A stretch of 64,000 nucleotides of DNA. It comes from Pseudomonadota bacterium. GTDB lineage: Bacteria > Pseudomonadota > Gammaproteobacteria > Pseudomonadales > Pseudohongiellaceae. The position numbers and the translations under genes were made by a program. This document shows positions 1 through 7,610 of the stretch, piece after piece; the first letter of the stretch is position 1, and each line of letters starts with the position of its first letter. Where the stretch lies: assembly GCA_027623555.1 (NCBI GenBank), contig JAQBSZ010000001.1, positions 1 to 64,000 on the forward strand. The letters run 5' to 3'. The notes under the pieces were generated by a model that did no database searches, was not told the origin of the DNA, and was given only the letters and a program-made list of their open reading frames with translations.

Positions 1-1
1 T

Positions 2-37
2 GAAGAAGCGAAAGGCTATCCAAATGTAGGCAAATAG
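2..37 (+). CDS. possible 3' end of a gene cut by the window edge
   Basis: The window opens in a frame reading EEAKGYPNVGK and ending at TAG 35-37. The composition would suit a hydrophilic protein C-terminus, and a plus-strand gene would converge on the minus-strand gene that follows. Only 11 codons are visible, so no family can be named and chance is a real alternative. Confidence 0.22.
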   Translation, partial: EEAKGYPNVGK

Positions 38-74
38 AAGGAAATTCAGTTGACGAAGGACTCAGAGCGTATTG

Positions 75-485
75 TTATGTGCCGTTCTCATCCTGCCCAT
101 GCGTTCTTTGGTAGAAGAAAAAGAAGATACAACCGAGGTAACCACCAATAGTAGAGAAAACCTGCAACGCGGTAAGAGTTGGAGAAGCCCATTCTGGGTT
201 CATCCCAAACCAAGGCAAATCATAAGTTCCGGCCAACTTCTGTTCAATTATGTAAGCATAAAGATGGTCTAAATCATTATTAAGCAAGAACAACGAAAAT
301 ATGATATTCCCGGCAACAATAGTGAACAAAACAACTACAACATACATTAATTTGGCGTTAAGTTTATGAGCGGCGAAATAGCTCATAATCAGAAAAGCAG
401 AGATCACGCTTATATAGTCGATGTAAGTACTGTTGATTTCAGAAATGAATCCGGTCAAAGCTGAAATAGCTTCTGCTTCATTCAT
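75..485 (-). CDS. small three-helix inner-membrane protein, unknown function
   Basis: This 136-residue protein has three hydrophobic stretches, at about residues 25-40, 46-68 and 103-125. It is therefore a probable inner-membrane protein with a short polar tail ending in Gln-Asp-Glu-Asn-Gly-Thr. ATG at 485 is preceded by only a weak purine run (GAGAG). No enzyme motif or family is recognised. The segment between helices 2 and 3 is rich in Leu, Asp and Tyr and contains LPWFGMNPEW, which could form a periplasmic loop. It stands alone on this strand: the next gene is divergent and starts 505 bases away. Its length and hydrophobic pattern make it a likely real gene, but its role cannot be inferred from context. 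Confidence 0.6.
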   Translation of the reverse strand: MNEAEAISALTGFISEINSTYIDYISVISAFLIMSYFAAHKLNAKLMYVVVVLFTIVAGNIIFSLFLLNNDLDHLYAYIIEQKLAGTYDLPWFGMNPEWASPTLTALQVFSTIGGYLGCIFFFFYQRTHGQDENGT

Positions 486-527
486 GCAGGATTTCTCTCA
501 GTGCACATAACATTTGTATTCTATGAC

Positions 528-550
528 CCCCTCAGAATCTGCCTGAGGGG
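528..550. terminator. hairpin, weak terminator candidate
   Basis: CCCCTCAG at 528-535 and CTGAGGGG at 543-550 form a perfect 8-bp stem with a 7-base loop, followed on the plus strand by CTTTCT. It lies upstream of the minus-strand membrane-protein gene. It would end a plus-strand transcript or protect that promoter region. The T-run is short, so function is uncertain. Confidence 0.35.
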
Positions 551-656
551 CTTTCTGAGTTTATTCATTAACTCTCTGAAATGGAACAATTATTCCTAGG
601 GATAGTCTATCCAGACATTCGATATTCCGTGCGTTCTCACTTGGGCAAGAGAGTTG

Positions 657-674
657 GCTCACTTTAAAGTGAGC
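657..674. promoter_or_regulatory. perfect 18-bp palindrome, possible operator
   Basis: GCTCACTTTAAAGTGAGC is identical to its reverse complement over all 18 bases, with an AT-rich centre, as expected for a dimeric repressor site. It lies between two divergent genes, 317 bases before the esterase start. No regulator gene is adjacent. Binding is inferred only from symmetry. Confidence 0.35.
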
Positions 675-990
675 GTAGTTTTCGTAACTTCTTGAAATAT
701 CTCATTGAATTATTGGAGCCCCGACAAACTGCGCCAACGTTGATTGGATTATGCGCGAAATTTGGAATTACTGTGCCTGGTTGATTGTATTTCTTTAGTT
801 TCTACTTGGCCCCACATGCGCTCTACTGCAGGGTGATGCAGATTTTTGATTGGTCTGGACAGTGGCTTTTGTTCGTCTTTCAATATTAGAAAGTCGGTAT
901 ATAATCACCTAGTTATCTTCCTGCTTACCGCTGGTAACTCGGCAAACAGATGCAAGATCACTCCAATTAGTAAAAAACAAGGAGCACACA

Positions 991-2046
991 ATGTCATCTT
1001 TTTACCGCGCTAAGCTTTTCTTGCCGATTCTTGCTCTCCTGCTCTTCCAGATCAGTGCTCATGCTGCTGAAGAGTGGACTATTCAGAGCCGCAACTTGCC
1101 AGCTCCGGCTGCCGCCAGCGATGCGCTCAGCAGTGCAATCGCCAGTATTCCACAGCCAAACGTTGCCACGAGTAGCTTCTCTCCACAGACACCAGAGCAG
1201 TGGGTGGCATTTGTGAACGGAGCGAGTGCGGCGCGTGATGTTCCGCTTGTAACTCTTGAACAGACGGCGAATGTCTCAATTGAGAAGGATGTCGTAGCGG
1301 GCGTTACTGTCTATCGTGTCGTCCCGAACCAGATTGCGCCTGAACACAGGGATGACTTATTTTTTCACATACACGGTGGCGCCTATGTCCTGGGTGGGGG
1401 CGATGGAGCCGTCGCCGAGGCTGTGCAAGTCGCCTCCTCTTCTGGAATCCGTGCAATATCTGTCGACTATCGTATGCCGCCTGAATCGCCTTTTCCTGCC
1501 GCTGTAGATGACACTATCGCAGTTTACAGGGAAGTATTGAAAAGCTTCGCACCGGGCAATATTGCCATTGGTGGCACGTCTACCGGTGGCGGTTTGTCAT
1601 TCGCTACAGTTTTGCAGATGAAGGCGCTCGGACTCCCCTTGCCTGCTGCAATCTTCGCGGGTACGCCGTGGGCCGATCTTTCCAAGACCAGCGATACACT
1701 CTTTACTAATGAAGGCATAGATCGTGTACTGGTTACGTACGATGGCCTATTAAAAGGCGCAGCAGAGTTGTACGCCGGTGGCGAAAACCTTAAACACCCA
1801 TTGATATCACCACTGTATGGAGACTTCAGTGGCCTTCCACCGACGATATTGGTTTCAGGAACGCGAGATTTGCTGTTAAGCGATACCGTTCGTGCACATC
1901 GTAAACTTCGCGATGCCGGCGTGGTTGCCGAGTTGCATGTCTTCGAGGGTCTGTCTCATGCCGGCTATCTTTTTGATCCCACGGCACCTGAATCGATGAG
2001 CACTTTTGCCGAGATCAGTCAGTTCTTCAAGACGCATCTCGACTAG
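991..2046 (+). CDS. secreted alpha/beta-hydrolase, HSL-type esterase
   Basis: This is a 351-residue hydrolase of the hormone-sensitive-lipase family, predicted to cleave carboxylic esters outside the cytoplasm. Residues 1-26 form a Sec signal peptide (basic start, hydrophobic core, cleavage after Ala-His-Ala). HIHGG at 126-130 is the oxyanion-hole motif, Ser197 lies in the nucleophile elbow GTSTGG (in place of the usual GDSAGG), and Asp293 and His323 complete the triad. Length and motif order match the family, though the N-terminal 100 residues are variable. ATG 991 has an AAGGAG site seven bases upstream. The gene is monocistronic: downstream is a tandem repeat and then a convergent gene. 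The substrate is unknown. Confidence 0.85.
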   Translation: MSSFYRAKLFLPILALLLFQISAHAAEEWTIQSRNLPAPAAASDALSSAIASIPQPNVATSSFSPQTPEQWVAFVNGASAARDVPLVTLEQTANVSIEKDVVAGVTVYRVVPNQIAPEHRDDLFFHIHGGAYVLGGGDGAVAEAVQVASSSGIRAISVDYRMPPESPFPAAVDDTIAVYREVLKSFAPGNIAIGGTSTGGGLSFATVLQMKALGLPLPAAIFAGTPWADLSKTSDTLFTNEGIDRVLVTYDGLLKGAAELYAGGENLKHPLISPLYGDFSGLPPTILVSGTRDLLLSDTVRAHRKLRDAGVVAELHVFEGLSHAGYLFDPTAPESMSTFAEISQFFKTHLD

Positions 2047-2086
2047 GTAATGAGAAATAGCAGTTGGGGCTAAAAAAATAGGCTAA

Positions 2087-2183
2087 TTGAATAGACCGTT
2101 GGGACTAGTTGAATAAACCATTGGGACTAGATGAACAAACCGTTGGGACTAGTTGAACAAACCGTTGGGACTAGTTGAACAAA
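2087..2183. repeat. 22-bp tandem repeat, four full copies and one partial
   Basis: Units at 2087-2108, 2109-2130, 2131-2152 and 2153-2174 follow the pattern TTGAACAAACCGTTGGGACT plus AG, with one to three substitutions each. A partial fifth copy is at 2175-2183. The array lies between the convergent ends of the esterase and the solute-binding lipoprotein genes. There are no unique spacers, so it is a simple tandem array and not CRISPR. Confidence 0.9.
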
Positions 2184-2195
2184 GAGTAAACTGCG

Positions 2196-2222
2196 GTGTC
2201 CGCTTCAGGACGAAGCGGACAC
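2196..2222 (-). terminator. 11-bp stem-loop after the TRAP-type binding protein gene
   Basis: GTGTCCGCTTC at 2196-2206 pairs perfectly with GAAGCGGACAC at 2212-2222 around a 5-base loop. It begins 8 bases beyond the minus-strand stop at 2231. No strong T-run follows on either strand, so it may act as an RNA 3'-end stabiliser or a bidirectional barrier instead of a classic intrinsic terminator. Confidence 0.55.
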
Positions 2223-2230
2223 AATGAGGG

Positions 2231-3361
2231 CTACTTAGCTGGCAGATTTCTCGCTTCGATAAAGGCTTCCTCGGCGATGCGATTGTAGTTCATCACCCCG
2301 TCCTTGAAGCGCTTCCAGGACTGGTAGATGCGCGCAGTCGTCTCATCGCTCTGCGCCAGCTCCAGTACAACCTCATCCGATAGTCTGCGCAATTCCAGCA
2401 ACACATCATCAGGCAGCTTGCGCAGCTGCACGTCATAATCATCCACCAGGACTCTGAGCGCTTCGTTGTTTTTCGCTGTCAATTCATCCAGCAGCAACTG
2501 GTTCATCACTTCAGTGCCGGCCATCAGGATTGCCTGCAAATCCTCCGGCAGTGCTTCGAATGCAGACTTGTTGAAGATCGTCTCAAGTGTGGAACCGGGC
2601 TCATGCCAGCCAGGGTAATAATAGTAGTCGGCAACTGTGTGATAGCCGGCCGCCAGGTCGTTATAGGGACTGACAAATTCAGTGGCATCCAGCGCTCCTG
2701 TCTGCAGGGCCGTGAATACTTCGCTCACCTGCATGGTGACAGGTACACCGCCGGCTCGCCTGAAGACTTCACCGCCGAGACTGGGGATGCGCATCTTGAG
2801 TCCCTGTAAGTCTCGCAATGAATTAATCTCCCGGTTAAACCAGCCGAACATCTGCACTCCGGAGTTCCCGCCTCTTACGGGAATCAGGTTGAAAGGCGCG
2901 TAGATTTCTCGCCATAGTTCATTGCCGCCACCGAAACGTAACCAGGCATTTTGTTCATAGCTGGTCATGCCAAAAGGAATCGAAGAGAAGAACGGGGTGC
3001 CAGGTATCTTTCCTTGCCAGTAGTAGGCACCGGTGTGGCCAATCTCGGCAACACCCTGCGAGACTGCATCGAAAACCTCGAGACCGCCTACCAGTTCATT
3101 CGCACCATAGACCCGTATGCGCATTCGGCCATTGCTCATCTTCTCAACGATGCCGGCAAAGTACTCCGGCGAAGTACCCAGCGCAGGAAGATTCTTCGGC
3201 CACGAGGTGATCATTTTCCATTGGTATACTCTCTGATCGCTTGCAATAACAGATTGAGTGACGGCGCCTTGTTGCTCGCCACTACAAGCTGTCAATACAC
3301 CGGCAATTGCAGTGCAGAAGAAAAGCCAGGTGAGTCTGCGGGGTATTCTGTAGAGATGCAT
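2231..3361 (-). CDS. TRAP-type (DctP family) solute-binding lipoprotein
   Basis: This 376-residue extracytoplasmic solute receptor of the DctP/TRAP family would capture an organic-acid-type ligand for a secondary transporter. The N-terminus has a basic start, a hydrophobic core and a lipobox LTAC with Cys26, so it is a lipoprotein and not a freely soluble periplasmic protein. Family hallmarks follow: TSWPKN near the start of the mature part, a GGLEVFDAV segment, GAYYWQGK, and a conserved ligand-binding region around RIPSLGGEVF and EFVSPYND. ATG 3361 is the only good start. No DctQ or DctM membrane subunit lies nearby, so its permease must be encoded elsewhere or the protein serves as a sensor. 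Confidence 0.82.
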   Translation of the reverse strand: MHLYRIPRRLTWLFFCTAIAGVLTACSGEQQGAVTQSVIASDQRVYQWKMITSWPKNLPALGTSPEYFAGIVEKMSNGRMRIRVYGANELVGGLEVFDAVSQGVAEIGHTGAYYWQGKIPGTPFFSSIPFGMTSYEQNAWLRFGGGNELWREIYAPFNLIPVRGGNSGVQMFGWFNREINSLRDLQGLKMRIPSLGGEVFRRAGGVPVTMQVSEVFTALQTGALDATEFVSPYNDLAAGYHTVADYYYYPGWHEPGSTLETIFNKSAFEALPEDLQAILMAGTEVMNQLLLDELTAKNNEALRVLVDDYDVQLRKLPDDVLLELRRLSDEVVLELAQSDETTARIYQSWKRFKDGVMNYNRIAEEAFIEARNLPAK

Positions 3362-3385
3362 TAGTGTTCTCAGTCTTTTCGATGC

Positions 3386-5587
3386 TCAGCCCAGTACTTC
3401 GAGCTTGGCATAGGATAGTACCAGCCATTTGCTGCCAACGGCATCGAAGTTTACTTGTACCCTGGCATTGCTGCCCTGGCCTTCATAGTTCAGTACTATG
3501 CCTTCCCCAAATTTGCCGTGGGCGACGCGTTGTCCGAGCGAGATTCCAGTCTGTGGGACTTCCGCTCCTCGATTCAACGCCTTGCCAATACCATTGTAGC
3601 CGCGCATGCTGCCTACCCGGCTGATGGTAGTCTTCAGTCGAATTTCGTCGATCAACTGTTGCGGAATCTCTTTGATGAAGCGGGAGGGTCGACAAAGATT
3701 TACGTCGCCATGTAATCTGCGTGATTCGGCATGGCTGAGGTAGAGTTTGTTCATCGCCCGGGTGATACCGACATAACAGAGCCTGCGCTCTTCCTCGAGG
3801 CCATTGATATTGTCCATAGACATCCTGTGAGGAAACAGGCCTTCTTCCAGCCCCGCCAGGAATACCAGCGGGAATTCGAGACCCTTGGCAGAGTGCAGGG
3901 TCATGAGTTGCACGGCATCGTCAGACTCGTCAGCCTGGGCATCGCCTGCATCGAGTGACGCCTGGTCAAGAAACGCGGCCAGGAAAGTAGTCGATTTCAG
4001 ATCAAACTCATCGTCCAGGTCAGCGTCATCGAAATTACTGGCCGCGTTAACGAGTTCTTCCAGGTTCTCTTTTCGCGTCAACGCTTTCTCGCCGCCTTCC
4101 TTCTCGTGATGTTGTATCAATCCACTGCTGGTAATGATGTGTTCAGCTTTCGCGTGCAGTTCCAACTCGTTGCAGGCCTCCTGCATACTGTCGATCAATT
4201 CGAGAAAGGCCAACACCGCATTGGCAGCGCGAGAGCTCAACAGGCCTTCGTTGATGCATTTGACACAGGCCTGCCACAGGGAACAGTTCTCCTGCCTGGC
4301 AAGCGCGCGGATGGTGTCCATGGTGCGGCCACCGATCCCGCGAGTCGGGATATTGATAACGCGCTCTACTGAAGTATCGTCATTGCGATTAACCAGGAGT
4401 CGTAAGTAAGCCAGGGCGTTTTTGACTTCCAGCCGTTCGTAGAAGCGTTGGCCCCCGTAAATACGATAGGGCATTCCCATGCGCAGCAGCGCATCTTCCA
4501 GCTCGCGCGACTGGGCATTCGACCGATACAGAATGGCTGCATCGCGGCGACGATTGCCATTGTTAAACCAGTCTTGCAGCCGATCGACAATGAAGCGCGC
4601 CTCATCCTGCTCATTGAATGCCTCATAAAGGCTAATCGGCTCTCCGTCGCTGCCCTCAGTCCACAGGTTCTTGCCGAGGCGTCCCTGGTTGTGGGCAATG
4701 AGTTCATTGGCGGCTTTCAGGATAGTGGAAGTGGAACGGTAGTTTTGTTCCAGGCGGACAACTTCTGCATCCGGAAAATCCACGTTAAATTGCTGAATGT
4801 TTTCGATCTTCGCGCCGCGCCAGCCATAGATGGACTGATCGTCGTCACCCACAACCATGAGTTGATTAGAATCGCCTGCGAGTACACGTAACCAGGCGTA
4901 TTGAATTGAGTTGGTATCCTGAAACTCGTCGACCAGGATATGCCGAAAACGCTTCCGATAATGTTCCAGCACCTGGGGGTTCTTTAACCATAGTTCATGG
5001 GCGCGCAGCAGGATCTCACCAAAATCGATCATGCCTCCGCGATTACACGCCTCCTCGTAGGCCGCGTAGACTTGCAACATTGTCTTGGTATAGTCATCTT
5101 CAAAGTGATCAATGTTCGCCGCACGCAGCCCCTCATCTTTCTGTGAATTGATGTACCACTGACATTGCCGCGCCGGCCATTTTTCTTCATCGATATGCAG
5201 GGAACGATTAAGACGCTTGATCAGGCGGAGCTGGTCTTCGGCATCAAGTATCTGGAAATCCTGCGGCAGGCCCGCTTCCAACCAGTGAGACCTCAGTAGC
5301 CGATGTGCTAGACCATGGAAGGTACCCACCCACATGCCGTTGAACGACTGGCCCAGCAAAGCTTCGATGCGCCCGCGCATTTCCCTGGCCGCCTTATTGG
5401 TAAAGGTAACCGCGAGGATAGCAAAAGGAGTAACCTGCTCCGCTTGCAGCAACCAGGCAACGCGATGTACCAGCACTCGCGTCTTGCCGCTGCCGGCACC
5501 GGCCAATACCAACAGGTGATCCACCGGACTGGCGACGGCAGCGCGCTGTTGCTCATTGAGGGATTCGAGTATGTGGGAGACATCCAT
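3386..5587 (-). CDS. uvrD: DNA helicase II, UvrD
   Basis: This is a superfamily-1A 3'-5' helicase that removes the nicked strand in nucleotide-excision and mismatch repair. From ATG 5587 the protein is 733 residues, close to the usual 720. The open frame extends 56 codons upstream, but that part lacks helicase sequence and runs into the divergent promoter. Motif Q (NEQQRAAV, 11-18), Walker A GAGSGKT (30-36) and the Walker B motif DEFQDT (220-225) are intact. GDDDQSIYGWRG and VMTLHSAKGLEFP (motifs III and V) follow, and the C-terminus ends in a Tudor-like segment (HGKFGEGIVLN) that binds RNA polymerase in known UvrD. No Shine-Dalgarno precedes ATG, and a -10 element sits just upstream (see promoter). 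Confidence 0.96.
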   Translation of the reverse strand: MDVSHILESLNEQQRAAVASPVDHLLVLAGAGSGKTRVLVHRVAWLLQAEQVTPFAILAVTFTNKAAREMRGRIEALLGQSFNGMWVGTFHGLAHRLLRSHWLEAGLPQDFQILDAEDQLRLIKRLNRSLHIDEEKWPARQCQWYINSQKDEGLRAANIDHFEDDYTKTMLQVYAAYEEACNRGGMIDFGEILLRAHELWLKNPQVLEHYRKRFRHILVDEFQDTNSIQYAWLRVLAGDSNQLMVVGDDDQSIYGWRGAKIENIQQFNVDFPDAEVVRLEQNYRSTSTILKAANELIAHNQGRLGKNLWTEGSDGEPISLYEAFNEQDEARFIVDRLQDWFNNGNRRRDAAILYRSNAQSRELEDALLRMGMPYRIYGGQRFYERLEVKNALAYLRLLVNRNDDTSVERVINIPTRGIGGRTMDTIRALARQENCSLWQACVKCINEGLLSSRAANAVLAFLELIDSMQEACNELELHAKAEHIITSSGLIQHHEKEGGEKALTRKENLEELVNAASNFDDADLDDEFDLKSTTFLAAFLDQASLDAGDAQADESDDAVQLMTLHSAKGLEFPLVFLAGLEEGLFPHRMSMDNINGLEEERRLCYVGITRAMNKLYLSHAESRRLHGDVNLCRPSRFIKEIPQQLIDEIRLKTTISRVGSMRGYNGIGKALNRGAEVPQTGISLGQRVAHGKFGEGIVLNYEGQGSNARVQVNFDAVGSKWLVLSYAKLEVLG

Positions 5588-5606
5588 GGCGCGATATTCT
5601 AGCAAA
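5588..5606 (-). promoter_or_regulatory. uvrD promoter, extended -10 beside the start codon
   Basis: On the minus strand the bases before ATG 5587 read TTTGCTAGAATATCGCGCC. TGCTAGAAT is an extended -10, and the expected transcription start falls within a base or two of the ATG, implying a leaderless or nearly leaderless uvrD mRNA. No clear -35 is seen. A nearly identical element points the other way at 5717-5735. Confidence 0.45.
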
Positions 5607-5716
5607 AAGTAAGCGCGATAAGGCCTAATAGCTAATCGGGGATTGATTTTCTTACCCCGGGAATGAATGCGTACCAGTGCAGCACGGTACTCTGTGTTTA
5701 GTGAATGAATCAGGAA

Positions 5717-5735
5717 TTTGCTAGAATAGCGCCCC
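5717..5735 (+). promoter_or_regulatory. gcdH promoter, extended -10
   Basis: TTTGCTAGAATAGCGCCCC contains the extended -10 TGCTAGAAT (5719-5727) and matches the divergent uvrD element at 17 of 19 positions. The predicted transcription start near 5734 gives a leader of about 67 bases before ATG 5801. No good -35 is present, which extended -10 promoters tolerate. Confidence 0.45.
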
Positions 5736-5800
5736 CTCGCACCGAGGCTCAGCAATCAACGCCAGGATCAGAATTCAGGACTAATTTTCAGGAGAACCCT

Positions 5801-6988
5801 ATGTCTGCCAGATCGGACAACGTGCCATTTAATTGGCAGGACCCCTTCCTTATGGAAGAACAGCTTTCCGAAGAAGAGCGTATGGTGCGAAAAACGGCCA
5901 GACAGTACGCACAGGACAAGCTACTTCCCCGGGTGCGCGAAGCTTATCGCAATGAACAGACCGATCCGGAGATATTTCGGGAAATGGGTGCGCTGGGCCT
6001 GCTGGGTTCGATGATCGAGGGCCATGGTTGTGCCGGCATGAATTATGTCTGTTACGGATTAATCGCCCGCGAAGTAGAGGCGGTGGATTCCGGCTATCGT
6101 TCCATGATGTCTGTGCAGTCCAGCCTGGTGATGCATCCAATCAATACCTTCGGTACCGAAGAGCAGAAAGCGAAGTACCTGCCGAAACTCGCCAGTGGTG
6201 AATATATTGGCTGCTTCGGACTGACCGAACCAGATCACGGCTCGGATCCGGGAGGCATGAACACGCGCGCCAGATCCGTAGACGGTGGCTATAGCCTCAG
6301 TGGCGCCAAGAACTGGATCAGCAACTCACCGATATCTGATGTGTTTGTCGTGTGGGCAAAGGACGACGCAGGCGTTATCCGCGGCTTCATTCTCGACAAG
6401 GGCATGAAAGGCCTGAGTGCGCCGAAGATTGAGGGCAAGTTAGCCCTGCGCGCTTCCATTACCGGTGAGATCGTCATGGACGAGGTGTTCGTCCCCGAGG
6501 AGAACAAACTACCGGGTGCCGAAGGACTTAACGGACCGTTCAGCTGTCTTAATTCGGCACGCCTGGGCATCGCCTGGGGTGCGCTGGGTGCAGCGGAGAC
6601 CTGTTGGCATACTGCGCTGCAGTACACTCTCGACCGCAAACAGTTCGGTCGCCCGCTGGCGGCGAACCAGCTCATCCAGAAGAAGCTGGCGCAGATGCAA
6701 ACCGATATCTCCCTGGGACTACTAGGCTGCCTGCAAGCCTGTCGCCTGAAAGACCAGGGCAAGCTGGCACCGCCACTAATATCACTGCTGAAACGCAACT
6801 CCTGTTTGAAGGCGCTGGATGCGGCGCGCGAAGCGCGGGATATGCTGGGCGGAAACGGTATCTCAGATGAGTTTCCGGTCATGCGGCATGCGCAGAATCT
6901 GGAAGTGGTTAATACCTATGAAGGCACCCAGGACATCCACGCCCTGATAATGGGGCGGGCCCAGACCGGCATCCAGGCTTTCACATAA
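5801..6988 (+). CDS. gcdH: glutaryl-CoA dehydrogenase
   Basis: This 395-residue FAD enzyme of the acyl-CoA dehydrogenase family would oxidise and decarboxylate glutaryl-CoA to crotonyl-CoA in lysine/tryptophan degradation. The start is ATG 5801 with an AGGAGA site; an earlier in-frame ATG (5705) lies inside the promoter. The N-terminus ([15 protein letters not shown]), [13 protein letters not shown] in the FAD/substrate domain, and the C-terminal [17 protein letters not shown], which carries the catalytic Glu, are all typical of glutaryl-CoA dehydrogenase and not of short- or medium-chain enzymes. The length matches the bacterial family. It stands alone, without the usual CoA-transferase or LysR regulator beside it. 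Confidence 0.9.
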   Translation: MSARSDNVPFNWQDPFLMEEQLSEEERMVRKTARQYAQDKLLPRVREAYRNEQTDPEIFREMGALGLLGSMIEGHGCAGMNYVCYGLIAREVEAVDSGYRSMMSVQSSLVMHPINTFGTEEQKAKYLPKLASGEYIGCFGLTEPDHGSDPGGMNTRARSVDGGYSLSGAKNWISNSPISDVFVVWAKDDAGVIRGFILDKGMKGLSAPKIEGKLALRASITGEIVMDEVFVPEENKLPGAEGLNGPFSCLNSARLGIAWGALGAAETCWHTALQYTLDRKQFGRPLAANQLIQKKLAQMQTDISLGLLGCLQACRLKDQGKLAPPLISLLKRNSCLKALDAAREARDMLGGNGISDEFPVMRHAQNLEVVNTYEGTQDIHALIMGRAQTGIQAFT

Positions 6989-7089
6989 ACGTGAAATCCT
7001 GAAGGCACTTTGCTGCGTTGAAAAGAATTTTCGAGTCATCACAAATTTGTCAGGAACAAATTTGCACGCCGCTCGCGCTGCCCGGAAAG

Positions 7090-7110
7090 TGAAAGACGCA
7101 AAGTCTTTCA
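7090..7110 (+). terminator. hairpin downstream of gcdH
   Basis: TGAAAGAC (7090-7097) pairs with GTCTTTCA (7103-7110) across the loop GCAAA, 101 bases after the gcdH stop. It lacks a following T-run, so it is only a weak terminator or RNA 3'-end candidate. Confidence 0.3.
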
Positions 7111-7365
7111 TAAGTTACTATTTATAAATCCTCCCAAAAAACTCATTTCACCTCGCCTGGCACTTTTCAGTATTCCAATGGAAACCGCTAACACGCTGAA
7201 GCACAAAAAATTCTTGGCAGTGGCTCTGGTTCAATATACTAATTTATCAATCTTCTTTTATGACCGCATGAATTCGAAATTTTCAGTGCCGGCTAACTAA
7301 TCTAGATAGTCTTTACCCTGAGATGTGATTTTTCCATTCCAGGATCTTTATCGAAGGGACACAAT

Positions 7366-7511
7366 CTTGAGGGTGGCCCTGGTGAGTGCTAGTCGAGGCG
7401 GGAGTGCTCCCCAAATGAGGATCGTACAACTAGTACGTGACGACTTTGGAGAGCGCTTCCAACGAAGAATAGTGCCACCAGGGACAGCCGTTCACACTCA
7501 AAAATAGTTAA
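7366..7511. repeat. long imperfect inverted repeat (MITE-like)
   Basis: The left arm (about 7366-7427) is an imperfect reverse complement of the right arm (7433-7511). The centre is a perfect CGTAC-AACTA-GTACG hairpin (7423-7437), and outer matches include GGCCCTGGTG against CACCAGGGAC. A transcript of either strand would fold into a long stem. There is no coding capacity. Confidence 0.6.
7436..7511. repeat. 76-bp direct repeat, copy A
   Basis: This copy begins CGTGACGACTTTGGAGAG and ends TAGTTAA. It aligns without gaps to copy B at 7535-7610, with about ten differences, mostly transitions. It also forms the right arm of the inverted repeat centred at 7430. Confidence 0.85.
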
Positions 7512-7534
7512 GAATGATTCCTGCGAATTTGGTC

Positions 7535-7610
7535 CGTGACGACTTTGGAGAGTACTTCCAACGAAGGATAGCGCCGCCAGGGACAGCCGTTCACTCTCAG
7601 AAGTAATTAA
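7535..7610. repeat. 76-bp direct repeat, copy B, overlapping the ubiA stop
   Basis: This is the second copy of the 76-bp repeat. Its last 14 bases form the final codons (Asn-Tyr-Phe-stop) of ubiA on the minus strand, so the current ubiA C-terminus lies inside repeat sequence. Confidence 0.85.

Larger units (their letters stand above)
486..990. other. 505-base gene-free interval between divergent genes
   Basis: No convincing gene is present. The interval holds the hairpin at 528-550, a perfect 18-bp palindrome at 657-674, and an open frame without a start codon (671-784) whose translation, containing FLKYLIELLEPRQTAPTL, looks protein-like and may be a gene remnant. The last 20 bases are the leader of the esterase gene and include a strong AAGGAG ribosome-binding site. 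Confidence 0.5.
6989..7596. other. 608-base gene-free interval rich in repeats
   Basis: No credible gene lies here. 7042-7064 carries two CAAATTTG octamers seven bases apart. 7090-7110 is a hairpin with the 8-bp stem TGAAAGAC/GTCTTTCA that could end gcdH transcription, although it has no T-run. 7111-7365 is AT-rich with nothing recognised. 7366-7511 forms a long imperfect inverted repeat, and one half is copied again at 7535-7610. Confidence 0.6.

Noticed and set aside
2087..2183. Possible CRISPR array
   Set aside because: Direct 22-bp tandem copies without unique spacers.
6289..6882. A 197-codon minus-strand frame inside gcdH
   Set aside because: Antisense shadow; composition dominated by Ser, Arg and Pro.
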